Positions 38,806 to 47,995 of a stretch of 64,000 bases of DNA are shown here, piece by piece. The notes below the pieces were generated by a model, which did no database searches, was not told the DNA's origin, and worked only from the letters and a program-made list of their open reading frames with translations. Location of the stretch: positions 1 through 64,000 of the forward strand of contig CAMJUL010000005.1 in assembly GCA_946408995.1 (NCBI GenBank), given 5' to 3'. Source of the stretch: an uncultured Clostridia bacterium. Lineage in GTDB: Bacteria; Bacillota; Clostridia; Christensenellales; Aristaeellaceae. The translations under genes were made by a program, and so were the position numbers. Position 1 is the stretch's first letter; every line of letters begins with the position of its first letter.

Positions 38806-40275
38806 ATGGACAGAAAACGGTATCTGAAGCAAATTGAGCAGGTGATCCGGGACGGGAAATACCATGCGGATTGGGAAAGCCTTGCGGAGCATCCGATCCC
38901 CGCCTGGTACAGGGAACTGCGGCTTGGGATTTTTCTGCACTGGGGCCCCTTCTCCGTGCCGGCATATCATGATTGGTACGCAAGAAACATGTATATCCAG
39001 GATTCCCCGGAATACAGGCACCACCTGCAGGTCTACGGGGATCACAAGGAACATGGCTATAAATCCTTTATCCCCGCGTTTACAATGGAGCAGTTTTCCC
39101 CCGCTCAATGGGTAGACCTGTTCCGCGCGGCAGGCGCGGATTATATCGTTCCCGTGGCGGAGCATCATGACGGCTTTCAGAATTACAGGAGCGAATTGAG
39201 CGCTTGGAACGCCGTTGAAAAAGGACCCCACAGAGACATTATGGGGGACCTTCTGCTGGAAGGGGAAAAAGCCGGGATGATGAGAGGCGCGTCTTCTCAC
39301 CGGGTGGAGCATTGGTGGTTCCTTGGCAACGGCAGGGAGTTTGACAGCGACGTCAACAGCTGCCAAGACAAGGACGATCTGTACTGGCCCGCCCGCAAGG
39401 AGCCCGCCAACCAGCATGACCTTTACGGAGAGCCTGCTCCGGATGAGGCCTTCCTGGAGGATTGGCTGCTTAGAAGCTGTGAAATCGTCGACCGGTACCA
39501 TCCCAGGGTTTTTTATTTTGATTGGTGGATCCAGCACAGCGCGGTCAAGTCCTGGCTGATGAAATTTGCGGCCTATTATTTCAACCGGGCCGAAAGCTGG
39601 GGCGGATGCGTGATCAATTACAAGCACGATGCCTTCCCCTGGGGGATCGGGGTGCCGGATATTGAACGCGGACAGTTTGCCGAGGCCAAGCCTTTCCTTT
39701 GGCAAAGCGATACCAGCGTGATGCGCAATTCCTGGTGCTATTCCCGGTTCGCCGATTATAAGGCTCCGATCGAGATCCTGTGGGATCTGATCGACGTGGT
39801 CAGCAAAAACGGACGACTGCTCCTGAACTTTGGACCTCGTCCGGACGGGACCCTGACGGAAAAGGATCTGGAGATCCTTGAAGTTCTGAAGAACTGGATG
39901 AGGATCAACGACGAGGCCATTCACGCAGCAGGGCTGTGGCGCGTTTCCCAGGAAGGGCCCACCCGCGTTGAGGAGGGACAGTTTGCCGACAGTAAAAGCC
40001 GCGGGTTCACCAGCGATGATATCCGGTTTACTTGCCGCGGACCGTACATATATGCCATTGCCATGCGTTTTCCGGAAAACCGAGAACTGTGTATCCGCAG
40101 CCTGAGGAAAGCGGACGCAAGCCGGCTTCCCCTTTGGCACGGCATCATTCAGGAAGTGGAGGCCCTCGGATACGGTCCCGTCAAGTGGCGCAGGGACGAA
40201 GAAGGACTGCATGTGCGTTTCAAGCAGGAAGATGCCGGGGATTATCCCGTCGTCATCCGCGTCAAAACCACATAA
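38806..40275 (+). CDS. Alpha-L-fucosidase (GH29), no signal peptide seen
   Basis: WYRELRLGIFLHWGPFSVPAYHDWYARNMY...DYIVPVAEHHDGFQNYRSELSAWNAVEKGPHRD...GRLLLNFGPRPDGTL; ORF opens at 38590, AGGAGGTGACGAA-ATG at 38806. Confidence 0.9.
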   Translation: MDRKRYLKQIEQVIRDGKYHADWESLAEHPIPAWYRELRLGIFLHWGPFSVPAYHDWYARNMYIQDSPEYRHHLQVYGDHKEHGYKSFIPAFTMEQFSPAQWVDLFRAAGADYIVPVAEHHDGFQNYRSELSAWNAVEKGPHRDIMGDLLLEGEKAGMMRGASSHRVEHWWFLGNGREFDSDVNSCQDKDDLYWPARKEPANQHDLYGEPAPDEAFLEDWLLRSCEIVDRYHPRVFYFDWWIQHSAVKSWLMKFAAYYFNRAESWGGCVINYKHDAFPWGIGVPDIERGQFAEAKPFLWQSDTSVMRNSWCYSRFADYKAPIEILWDLIDVVSKNGRLLLNFGPRPDGTLTEKDLEILEVLKNWMRINDEAIHAAGLWRVSQEGPTRVEEGQFADSKSRGFTSDDIRFTCRGPYIYAIAMRFPENRELCIRSLRKADASRLPLWHGIIQEVEALGYGPVKWRRDEEGLHVRFKQEDAGDYPVVIRVKTT

Positions 40276-40285
40276 TGCGCCCATC

Positions 40286-41326
40286 TCAGACGCCGGCTGA
40301 ACCGGCGTCTGTTTTTTCTTGCCCGAATTCCGGTCCGTCTGTCAGAAAAGCGTCCCGCCCCTCATCCAATTCCAGCAGGATGTCTGTGACCTCGCTCAGG
40401 GTTTCAGCCTGATTGATTCGGGTACGAAGCCTGGCGCAGCCTCGTCTGCCGGATATATACCAGGAAAAATGCTTGCGCATTTCAAGCACGGCACGATGCT
40501 CGCCTTTCCAGGCAGACATTTCCTCCGCCTGGCGAAGAGCGGTTTGCAGGATTTCTTTATAGGACGGCGGGGTCCACGTATTCCCTTGGAGGAAGGCCTT
40601 GATCCGGGAAAACACCCATGGATTCCCAAGCGCGGCCCTGCCCACCGAAAGGCCGTCACAGTTCGTTGTCCTCAGCATCTCCAGGGCGCTTTCTCCGCTG
40701 TCAATGTCCCCGTTGGCATAGACCGGGATATGGACAGCGTTTTTGACCATGGCGATCTTTTCCCTGTCCGCTTTTCCGGCGTAAAACTGACTGCGATAAC
40801 GGCCGTGAACCGTCAGGCAGGCCGCGCCGTTCTCTTCTGCAGCCCTGGCGACCTCCACAGCCGTAAAGCAGCTATCGTCCCATCCAAGCCGCATTTTGAC
40901 CGTTACGGGAAGGACCGTGGCTCTCACGCATGCCTCAACGATTTTTCCGCACAGGGAAGGGTCTTTCATCAGGGCGCTCCCGTTTCCCCCGCCGGTCACC
41001 TTTTGGGCCGGACAGCCCATGTTGATGTCGATCGCGCTGAACCGTCCAAGCCCCGTCAGAACATCTGTGGCCATCGACATCCATTTAGGGTCCCGGCCGA
41101 AGATCTGCACGGCAACGGGACCTTCGCCGGGAAGGGTTTTCAGCAGGTTCCCATACGCTTCCAAGGCCTTCGGGGCGGTTATATATCCCTGAGCGCTGAC
41201 CATTTCGGTGGTGGCTCCGTCACAGCCCTGTTCAAAGCAAAGACGCCTGAAAACACAGTCGGTGATCCCCGCCATGGGTGCGAGAACCACGGGATTGAAA
41301 GATGCTTTCTTTGTGCCTGCGGTCAT
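40286..41326 (-). CDS. dusB: tRNA-dihydrouridine synthase (FMN enzyme)
   Basis: VLAPMAGITDCVFRRLCFEQG...INMGCPAQKVTGGGNGSAL...VYANGDIDS. Confidence 0.93.
   Translation of the reverse strand: MTAGTKKASFNPVVLAPMAGITDCVFRRLCFEQGCDGATTEMVSAQGYITAPKALEAYGNLLKTLPGEGPVAVQIFGRDPKWMSMATDVLTGLGRFSAIDINMGCPAQKVTGGGNGSALMKDPSLCGKIVEACVRATVLPVTVKMRLGWDDSCFTAVEVARAAEENGAACLTVHGRYRSQFYAGKADREKIAMVKNAVHIPVYANGDIDSGESALEMLRTTNCDGLSVGRAALGNPWVFSRIKAFLQGNTWTPPSYKEILQTALRQAEEMSAWKGEHRAVLEMRKHFSWYISGRRGCARLRTRINQAETLSEVTDILLELDEGRDAFLTDGPEFGQEKTDAGSAGV
40287..40317 (+). terminator. Fucosidase terminator embedded in the 3' end of dusB
   Basis: CAGACGCCGG-CTGAA-CCGGCGTCTG-TTTTTT. Confidence 0.85.
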
Positions 41327-41859
41327 GGATTTACAACCTCTCGCTGCGTTAAGTTCCGGATAATCCAGCGTCCGTTTTCCCTGGCCAGGATGGCGTCATA
41401 GCGGATGGTTTGCCAGGCCGGGGGCGCAATGCCAAGGCCCATTTCCATCGCCTGTGTGCGCACGGAAGCTTTCAGCCTCCCGTCGATCCCGCGTACGGAT
41501 TCCACAAAAACAGCGGTCGCCGTATCATCCCAGGGCCAGCACCATACCCGTTCAAGACTCAGTCGGTGATCAATGCCCTTAATATCATAATAATTCGTAT
41601 ACACGGAACCCTGGGTGTCCATGTTTTTGAGCATGGTATCCCTTTCAAGGTATGATGCCGAAAAGTAATTGTTCAGGGTCTCAAGGTCGCTGTTCATCAT
41701 GATCACCTGGGTCCGCCTGGCCATGCCGTCCTTGAGAATGACATAGATGTTGCTTGCGTTCATGGAAAAGTAGAAAACAGTGACGAGGATTCCGAGGACA
41801 GCCACGAGTACCAGCAGCCGTCCCGCAACAAACAGAACGAACCGTCTGAAATACTTCAT
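41323..41859 (-). CDS. Uncharacterised membrane-anchored protein
   Basis: N-terminal TM segment LFVAGRLLVLVAVLGILVTVFYF; start overlaps preceding CDS, stop overlaps dusB start. Confidence 0.7.
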   Translation of the reverse strand: MKYFRRFVLFVAGRLLVLVAVLGILVTVFYFSMNASNIYVILKDGMARRTQVIMMNSDLETLNNYFSASYLERDTMLKNMDTQGSVYTNYYDIKGIDHRLSLERVWCWPWDDTATAVFVESVRGIDGRLKASVRTQAMEMGLGIAPPAWQTIRYDAILARENGRWIIRNLTQREVVNP

Positions 41860-42761
41860 GCTTCCTCCTCCCCGTTTTCAAACATTTCCACCAGCCTGGC
41901 GCCGACCTTCAGGCTCAGTTCCGGAACCAGGTACTTCATATCGTCAGGCAGATATCTGCCGAATTCCTGCACTTCAAAGGTGAGGTCTCCCTGATAACGG
42001 ATATCCCGCAGGCCCAGCATGCACTGCTTCCAGTCGATGGAGCCAAAGAACGGAAGCAGATGCTCATCGCTGTTCCCGTGGTTGTCCTGTACATGGAGGG
42101 CTTTGAGACGGTGGGAGATCATGTTCAGATTCTGTCTGTGACAATTCGGACCGGTCAGGTTGGCATGGCCGAAATCATAGCAGATCCCGGCGTGCTCGTC
42201 ATCCCCAAAGGCGTCACACAGGTCAACCAGCTCCGCGATGCCCGCACAGTAGACCCGGCCTGCGGGCTGTCCTGCCCGGTACTCAAAATCGTTTTCCAGG
42301 GCGATCCCGATCCCAAGTCCGGCAGCCATGTCCACAAGGGGCGTAAAATACGCCAGATTGGCGTTGCGGACAGCGCATACATCCGGTCCGAAAGAAGAAA
42401 CCGTAAAGGGATGGGTTACGGCCCAGCGGGCCCCCAGAAGGGCTGTTCCTTCAACGGAACGGCGGATCAGTTTTTCCATTTCCCGGCCCACTTCCGTTTC
42501 CCTCTCCTGTTCAACCGGATAATACGGAAGATGGCTTTGATTGAATCGGATGCCATACCGGGCAGCCAGATCCCCAATGGAAAGGACATATTCCTTCCAT
42601 CGGTCACCCCGCATGGGCGAGTCCGGATTCAGACTCATGCAGAAATTGATATCCAGCACCCGATAACCGGCCTGAGCGCATTCCATAATGCTTTTCTCCA
42701 CCGGAAGGCGTTTTCTGCCGGGACCAAAGGCGCATATGTTGGTGGACGTAGAAATCTCCAT
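41856..42761 (-). CDS. Sugar phosphate isomerase/epimerase (xylose isomerase-like TIM barrel)
   Basis: IALENDFEYR...AGICYDFGHANLTG...ALHVQDNHGNSDEHLLPFFGSIDW. Confidence 0.85.
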   Translation of the reverse strand: MEISTSTNICAFGPGRKRLPVEKSIMECAQAGYRVLDINFCMSLNPDSPMRGDRWKEYVLSIGDLAARYGIRFNQSHLPYYPVEQERETEVGREMEKLIRRSVEGTALLGARWAVTHPFTVSSFGPDVCAVRNANLAYFTPLVDMAAGLGIGIALENDFEYRAGQPAGRVYCAGIAELVDLCDAFGDDEHAGICYDFGHANLTGPNCHRQNLNMISHRLKALHVQDNHGNSDEHLLPFFGSIDWKQCMLGLRDIRYQGDLTFEVQEFGRYLPDDMKYLVPELSLKVGARLVEMFENGEEEA

Positions 42762-42797
42762 GGTGTCTCCCGCCTGCGTAAAATATCCTTTGAAGGT

Positions 42798-44138
42798 TCA
42801 ACGGTTGTTCCGGGCGAATTGCTCAAGCATCCCTGTCAGGTCTTCCTCCATCATCTGTGCGGTTTCACTCGCGGACAGGTCCTGATCGAGCATTTCGGAG
42901 ACATCGTTCATGATGGAATAGTAGAAATCCGCGGAAGGACCGACTGTAACAGAGCGCATCATGACCGGGGTAAGGGCAAGCTGCTCCGCACCCGCAGCAT
43001 ATTGCGGATGCTGAAGGATGAAGGAGCGCCAGGTATCCGTTTGCAGGGCGGATCCCACGGCGGGGATGTATCCCGCCTTCATGGCAAATTCCGCCTGCGC
43101 TTCAGGGCCGGTCAAAAAACGGATCACTTTCCAGGCCGCTTCGCGCTTTTCCTGCCCGTGATCGAACATGACCAGGCAGCTTCCGGATACAGTAGCGCCG
43201 GAAGAGGATGCTTCATTGACCTTTGGATAGGCACAGACCCCCAGCTCAAACCTGCCGCCGATCTTGTTTTCAAGGCTTGCGATGGTCGAGGAGGATGCCG
43301 TCATGATCAGCAATTTGCCGGCGGCGAACTCGTCCGTGGAAGCTTCCCTGTTCGCAAGCGCGCCGGTGTCGTACAAATCCTTCCAAACCTGCAGGAAGGT
43401 CTCCAATGCGCCGTTTTGGATGCAGTCCAGGCGCTCTGCCATGCCGGCTGACCCGTTTTCGCAGTCGACCAGGTAGCTGCCAAGCTGTCCAAGCCAGTTG
43501 GCAAGAGAAGGCGTATTGGGAATACACGCGTAAACCGTGGCATCCTCCTCCAGGGGGAATGCGGCAATCCGACCGATCTCCTGCAGCGTTTCAGGCGCCG
43601 GAATCCCCAAACCGTCAAGGACCGTTTTGTTGTAATACGTCAGGGTGGTAGAAGTCGCAAAGGGGACGCCCAGCTGTACTCCGTCCACATTCCAGTTCTG
43701 CAGCGCCGAAGGCAGATAGTCGCTCAGGTCCGTATCCGGCGCCTCCTGCAGGAGCTCGTCGACGGTGTACGCAGCGTCTGCCGCGCCATATACGATTTTG
43801 CCGGTAGCGTCCAGCTGCATCACATCAGGCAGATGCTCCGTATCCCCGGAATTGAGCATGCTGTTCATTTTTGTCACGGAATCGACGTATTTCCCTTGAT
43901 AAACCAGGGTAACATGGATCCCTTCCTCGGCGCCGGTCGTTTCGTTATAGCGTTCCACAATGCGGGAAAGCGCTTCGCCCGCTTCCTCGGACATGGAATG
44001 CCAGAAGGTCACATCGACAGTCGTTTGGGCAAGACCTGAAAAGGGAAGAGCGCTTGTCAGCAAAAACAGTGCGGAAAAGAGGGCGGAAAGGACGTGCTTT
44101 TTCATGTTCGGGTTCCTCCTTGTCAAATTGAAATGCAC
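42798..44138 (-). CDS. Extracellular solute-binding protein (family 1, UgpB-like)
   Basis: Signal peptide, VDVTFWHSMSEEAGEALSRIVERYNE...VPFATSTTLTYYNKTVLDGLGI...RFLTGPEAQAEFAMKAGYIPA. Confidence 0.9.
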   Translation of the reverse strand: MHFNLTRRNPNMKKHVLSALFSALFLLTSALPFSGLAQTTVDVTFWHSMSEEAGEALSRIVERYNETTGAEEGIHVTLVYQGKYVDSVTKMNSMLNSGDTEHLPDVMQLDATGKIVYGAADAAYTVDELLQEAPDTDLSDYLPSALQNWNVDGVQLGVPFATSTTLTYYNKTVLDGLGIPAPETLQEIGRIAAFPLEEDATVYACIPNTPSLANWLGQLGSYLVDCENGSAGMAERLDCIQNGALETFLQVWKDLYDTGALANREASTDEFAAGKLLIMTASSSTIASLENKIGGRFELGVCAYPKVNEASSSGATVSGSCLVMFDHGQEKREAAWKVIRFLTGPEAQAEFAMKAGYIPAVGSALQTDTWRSFILQHPQYAAGAEQLALTPVMMRSVTVGPSADFYYSIMNDVSEMLDQDLSASETAQMMEEDLTGMLEQFARNNR

Positions 44139-44181
44139 AGGCTAAATAACGTAAATCAGGCGAAAAAGAGGAAAGCAGCGC

Positions 44182-45015
44182 TCATCCGGACACCGCGCCC
44201 TCCGTAAGGGAATGACTGATCAACCGTCTGACCAGAATAAAGAGAAGCACGGGCGGCAAAATGGCGGCAACGGTCCCGGCCAGGATGACCTGGTAATTGG
44301 TGTCTTCGGTGCTGGTCAGCATCGAGATGCCCACCTGGACTGTACGCATCCGGTCGCTGTTGGTGACAAGCAAGGGCCACAGATAAGCGTTCCATTGGGC
44401 GACAAAGGCCTGCATGAACAGCGTTACCCATACCGGCCGGCAGTAGGGCAAAAGCACCGAAAACAGAAAACGCAGATCCGAGCAGCCGTCCAGAAAGGCC
44501 GCTTGTCTAAGGGCCAAGGGAGCTTGGGAAAACGCCTGGGTAAGCATGAACATCTGGCTGGCACCGGCAAAGGACACGATGGCGATCCCGAGCCACGTAT
44601 CCGTCAAAGCAAGTCTTGAAACCGTCTGATAGTTTGTGACGATAACGGTATCGGCAGGGATCATCATGGTTCCGAGCAGGAAAACAAACAGCGTCTTTTT
44701 GAAACGAAAATCAAAATAGGTAAAAGCATAGGCCGCGAGCATGGCGGAGAGCAGCTTTACGATGCATACCAGAAGGGTCGTTCCTGCACTGTTGAAAAAA
44801 TACCTCCCCATAGGTGCCAAAGTAAAAACGGCCTCATAGTTGGACAGATTCAAAAAACTGTCCGGAAAAAGGCGGGGAGGCAGGCGTGAAAACTCGTCCG
44901 CGGTTTTGAAGGAACCGAGAAAAGCGTACACGCAGGGAAAGACCACCAGCAGGCAAAGAAAGATGCGGAGCAGAAGAAGAGCGGCGTCCGGCAGGGAAAA
45001 AGAATGCTTTTTCAT
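44182..45015 (-). CDS. Carbohydrate (CUT1) ABC transporter permease, UgpE-like
   Basis: EAA-type loop ALRQAAFLDGCSDLRFLFSVLLPYCRPVW; ATGA overlap with upstream permease; ORF opens at 45237. Confidence 0.88.
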   Translation of the reverse strand: MKKHSFSLPDAALLLLRIFLCLLVVFPCVYAFLGSFKTADEFSRLPPRLFPDSFLNLSNYEAVFTLAPMGRYFFNSAGTTLLVCIVKLLSAMLAAYAFTYFDFRFKKTLFVFLLGTMMIPADTVIVTNYQTVSRLALTDTWLGIAIVSFAGASQMFMLTQAFSQAPLALRQAAFLDGCSDLRFLFSVLLPYCRPVWVTLFMQAFVAQWNAYLWPLLVTNSDRMRTVQVGISMLTSTEDTNYQVILAGTVAAILPPVLLFILVRRLISHSLTEGAVSG

Positions 45016-45890
45016 CCGATCCCCTCCCCTTTGTTGCTTTGCAGGCTGACCAAGGTAAACAGGAGCGTCAGGAAGAAGCTGACGATCGCGATGCAGGCGG
45101 CCATTGCGTAATTGCCTGATCCGTATCCTGTGGTATACATCAGATAGATCAGCGTGGTGGTTGCACGGCTGGGTCCTCCTTTGGTGATGATCATCACCGG
45201 CCCGGAGGTCATCAAGGCAAGAATGGTGTTGGTGCATACGGAATACAGGATGGTCGGCCGGATCAGCGGAAGCTCAATCAGAAGCAGGATTCGCATCCCG
45301 CCTGCGCCGTCGAGCCGGGCGCTGTCGACCACGGAACGGTCCACATTCCGGAACGCGGCCTGAAACAACAGGAATCCAAAGCCGATCCCCATCCAAACGG
45401 TAACCATCAGGATGCCGTAGAGGGCTGTGTTCCGGTCCTCATACCAGCGGACGCCGATGCCTAAAAAGGCATTCAGCCAGCCAATCGTAGGGTTGAGAAG
45501 CACCCGGAAGGTCATGGAGGCGGCACTCATGGACACGGCCATGGTGGAAGCGATCAGCGTCTGAAACAGGCCGTTCCCCGGACGGGAATTGGAAAAGAGC
45601 TTCCCCAGGCAGAGGGCGATCAGCAGAGTCAGCGGGACATTGATGGCTGTCAGACGAAGGGTATTGCCCAGTGCTGCGGAGAACTCCCTTCTGGAAAACA
45701 GGTACCTGTAATTGTCAAGCCCGGAAAAGCCTGTGATCTCTCCCATGAAATTGACGGTCGAAACGGAAAAAAGCGCGGTTTTCAGGAACGGGTAATAGAC
45801 AAACACCACAGAAAAAAGCAGGATTGGAAAAAGATACAGGTACGCGCGCGCCTGTTCCCGTTTTTTGTGCCGTTTCAAGGACATAAGCAT
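45012..45890 (-). CDS. Carbohydrate (CUT1) ABC transporter permease, UgpA-like
   Basis: VVDSARLDGAGGMRILLLIELPLIRPTI EAA loop; ATG at 45890 behind GGAGG. Confidence 0.9.
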   Translation of the reverse strand: MLMSLKRHKKREQARAYLYLFPILLFSVVFVYYPFLKTALFSVSTVNFMGEITGFSGLDNYRYLFSRREFSAALGNTLRLTAINVPLTLLIALCLGKLFSNSRPGNGLFQTLIASTMAVSMSAASMTFRVLLNPTIGWLNAFLGIGVRWYEDRNTALYGILMVTVWMGIGFGFLLFQAAFRNVDRSVVDSARLDGAGGMRILLLIELPLIRPTILYSVCTNTILALMTSGPVMIITKGGPSRATTTLIYLMYTTGYGSGNYAMAACIAIVSFFLTLLFTLVSLQSNKGEGIG

Positions 45891-45902
45891 GCGTACCTCC
45901 AT

Positions 45903-45933
45903 AAAAAAAATCTTCCGAAAAAACTTCAGAAGA
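45903..45933 (-). terminator. Riboswitch expression-platform terminator
   Basis: Minus strand TCTTCTG-AAGTTTTTT-CGGAAGA-TTTTTTTT, directly followed by ATGGAGG RBS. Confidence 0.75.
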
Positions 45934-45953
45934 CGGAAAGCGGCCAAAACCGC

Positions 45954-46066
45954 ATTCTTCTTTCATCCAGACTGTACTGTCGGCTCCGGAATTGGACCGG
46001 ATCGGCCAAAAGGCTCGCGGGCTAACACCGCCGGTGGGGACTTTCACCCCGCCCTGAAGAATTCTT
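45954..46066 (-). ncRNA. FMN riboswitch (RFN element)
   Basis: Minus strand AUUCUUCAGGGCGGGGUGAAAGUCCCCACCGGCGGUGUUAGCCCGCGAGCC...GAUCCGGUCCAAUUCCGGAGCCGACAGUACAGUCUGGAUGAAAGAAGAAU; conserved RFN blocks and a closing P1 stem. Confidence 0.95.
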
Positions 46067-46225
46067 TAATTGCGATTATTATAGCCGCAGCGCCCCTCCC
46101 TGTCAATATCAACCGGTGTCCGGTCCGCTCTTTTTACCCCCTTTTCCCGCACGCACTTTACAAAAAGGGGCCGGGAGGATATGATAGGGGCAGGAAAATC
46201 ATCCAGACGAAAAGGAGCTGAGATT

Positions 46226-47893
46226 GTGCGAAAAAGATGGATTTCGTGGCTGCTGGTCCTCCTGATCGCAATTCTGCCTGTCCAGGTCTATGGAACCACC
46301 CAGGAAGCGTGGAATGAAACCTGCCGATATAAAACCAGCAGGGACACGGCCGTTTATGACCGCACCGTTTCCGGTGCCTCCTCATATTTTTATCAGACGG
46401 ACATCCTTCCCGCGGGCACTTACATCAACGTGATCAGCGGAGAAACAAACGGGAAACGCAGGATCCTTTATTTGAAGGACGGAAAGGAAACGGTTGCCTG
46501 GCTGGACACGGACGCCTTTACCTCCGCCTTGAAAACCGTCATCGCGGCAGACGGAAATACCTATTCCCTTCCGGAAGCTGTCTGGGGAAATGAAACCGCT
46601 GTTCGCCGGTTCATGGCATCCTATTATACCCCCGATCAGATCCAGATGGTCCTCAACCAGATGTACGCAGAGGCACAGTCTTATGCCGTGCTTCCGGAAG
46701 ATAGCTGGACGTGCCCCGTCTGCGGACGCGCCGGAAACACGAATCTTTTCTGCCCGGAATGCGGAACAAGACGCGGCACCGTCCCCATGACCACGGTCCC
46801 TTATCAGAGGCCGGCTGTCTCCGTTGGAGAGGTTCTTCTGATCGGCAGATACGGCGGGGAAGAGCTTCTTTGGCAGGTAATTGGCGTTCAGGGCAGCAAA
46901 GTGCTCCTGCTCAGCCGCTATGGGCTTGAGAAAAACTGTTTCAACACCAATTGTGCCGGACAGACGTGGGAAAACTGTACCCTTCGCAAATGGCTCAACG
47001 GCGCTTTCCTCAGCCAGGCGTTTTCCGCCGCCGAGGCCCAGGCCATCCTGGAAACCTATGTCAACGAAGCGGAAGACCAGGCCTCCAAAGCATTCGCCCC
47101 GAAGCGGATCGGCGCGAGTACGTACGACCATCTGTTCCTCCTGAGCTACGCGGAGCTGACGGCATACCTGCCTTCCATCCGGGACAGGCAGTGCGTTCCC
47201 ACAGCACATGCCCTCGCGGAGGGCTGCAATTACAGCGATACCCTTCTGATAGACGGCCAGCCGGCCTGCTGGTGGTGGCTCAGGTCTCCCGCTTACAGAA
47301 ACAACGCCCTTGTCGTCAATGCCTCCGGCAACGTGGAGGCCTGTATGATGAGCCAGTCCTATGGCGCCGTTCGTCCGGTCATGTGGGTGGATGTGGATAC
47401 GCTTGACAGAAACGGAGAACTGTCCTTTGGAAGTCCTTACAGTCATGCTCCGGTACGCGTACCTGTGGGGACCTCCAATCCGGCTGCCCGCATCGCTACC
47501 CAGAACACGCCTTCCCCCACCCCCGGCGTACCGACCGCACAGCCGTCGCAAAAAGACGCCCGCCAGGAAGTATGCCGTTCGTTCATCCTCAATGCCCAGT
47601 ATCAGAGCTTCTCCGGCTCCTTTGACAGCGACAGGATCTCCTTCGCCCTGCACGATACAGACGGGGACAATGCGCCGGAACTTCTGGTCCACAATGGGGA
47701 AACGGAACAGGGAAGATCCCGCATTTATGTGGTTGCGCTCTACGACAACGGGTACCGTTTGCTCCAGGTTCTTACGCAGGATAAAGAACAGGTGATCTAT
47801 ACGGAAACCAACGGTTTTGTGGCAGACTTCTGGTCTCTTCAGAACATCCTCTCCTTTGGCTGGAACGCCTTCTTTGCTACGGCGAACCGCTGA
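46226..47893 (+). CDS. Secreted DUF6273-like protein with zinc ribbon
   Basis: GTG start after AAAGGAG; signal peptide; CPVCGRAGNTNLFCPECGTRRG; WENCTLRKWLNGAFL...WWWLRSPAYRNNALVVNASGNV...GAVRPVMWVD. Confidence 0.8.
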   Translation: MRKRWISWLLVLLIAILPVQVYGTTQEAWNETCRYKTSRDTAVYDRTVSGASSYFYQTDILPAGTYINVISGETNGKRRILYLKDGKETVAWLDTDAFTSALKTVIAADGNTYSLPEAVWGNETAVRRFMASYYTPDQIQMVLNQMYAEAQSYAVLPEDSWTCPVCGRAGNTNLFCPECGTRRGTVPMTTVPYQRPAVSVGEVLLIGRYGGEELLWQVIGVQGSKVLLLSRYGLEKNCFNTNCAGQTWENCTLRKWLNGAFLSQAFSAAEAQAILETYVNEAEDQASKAFAPKRIGASTYDHLFLLSYAELTAYLPSIRDRQCVPTAHALAEGCNYSDTLLIDGQPACWWWLRSPAYRNNALVVNASGNVEACMMSQSYGAVRPVMWVDVDTLDRNGELSFGSPYSHAPVRVPVGTSNPAARIATQNTPSPTPGVPTAQPSQKDARQEVCRSFILNAQYQSFSGSFDSDRISFALHDTDGDNAPELLVHNGETEQGRSRIYVVALYDNGYRLLQVLTQDKEQVIYTETNGFVADFWSLQNILSFGWNAFFATANR

Positions 47894-47913
47894 AACACTT
47901 GTCCCCAAATATC

Positions 47914-47949
47914 AAGGCCGGATTTCGCTGCGAGACGAAATCCGGCCTT
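47914..47949. terminator. Bidirectional terminator
   Basis: AAGGCCGGATTTCG-CTGCGAGA-CGAAATCCGGCCTT. Confidence 0.8.
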
Positions 47950-47995
47950 GTTTAGTTTATTGCAAACAGGGATCGCACCCGACGTCAAAGCCTGC

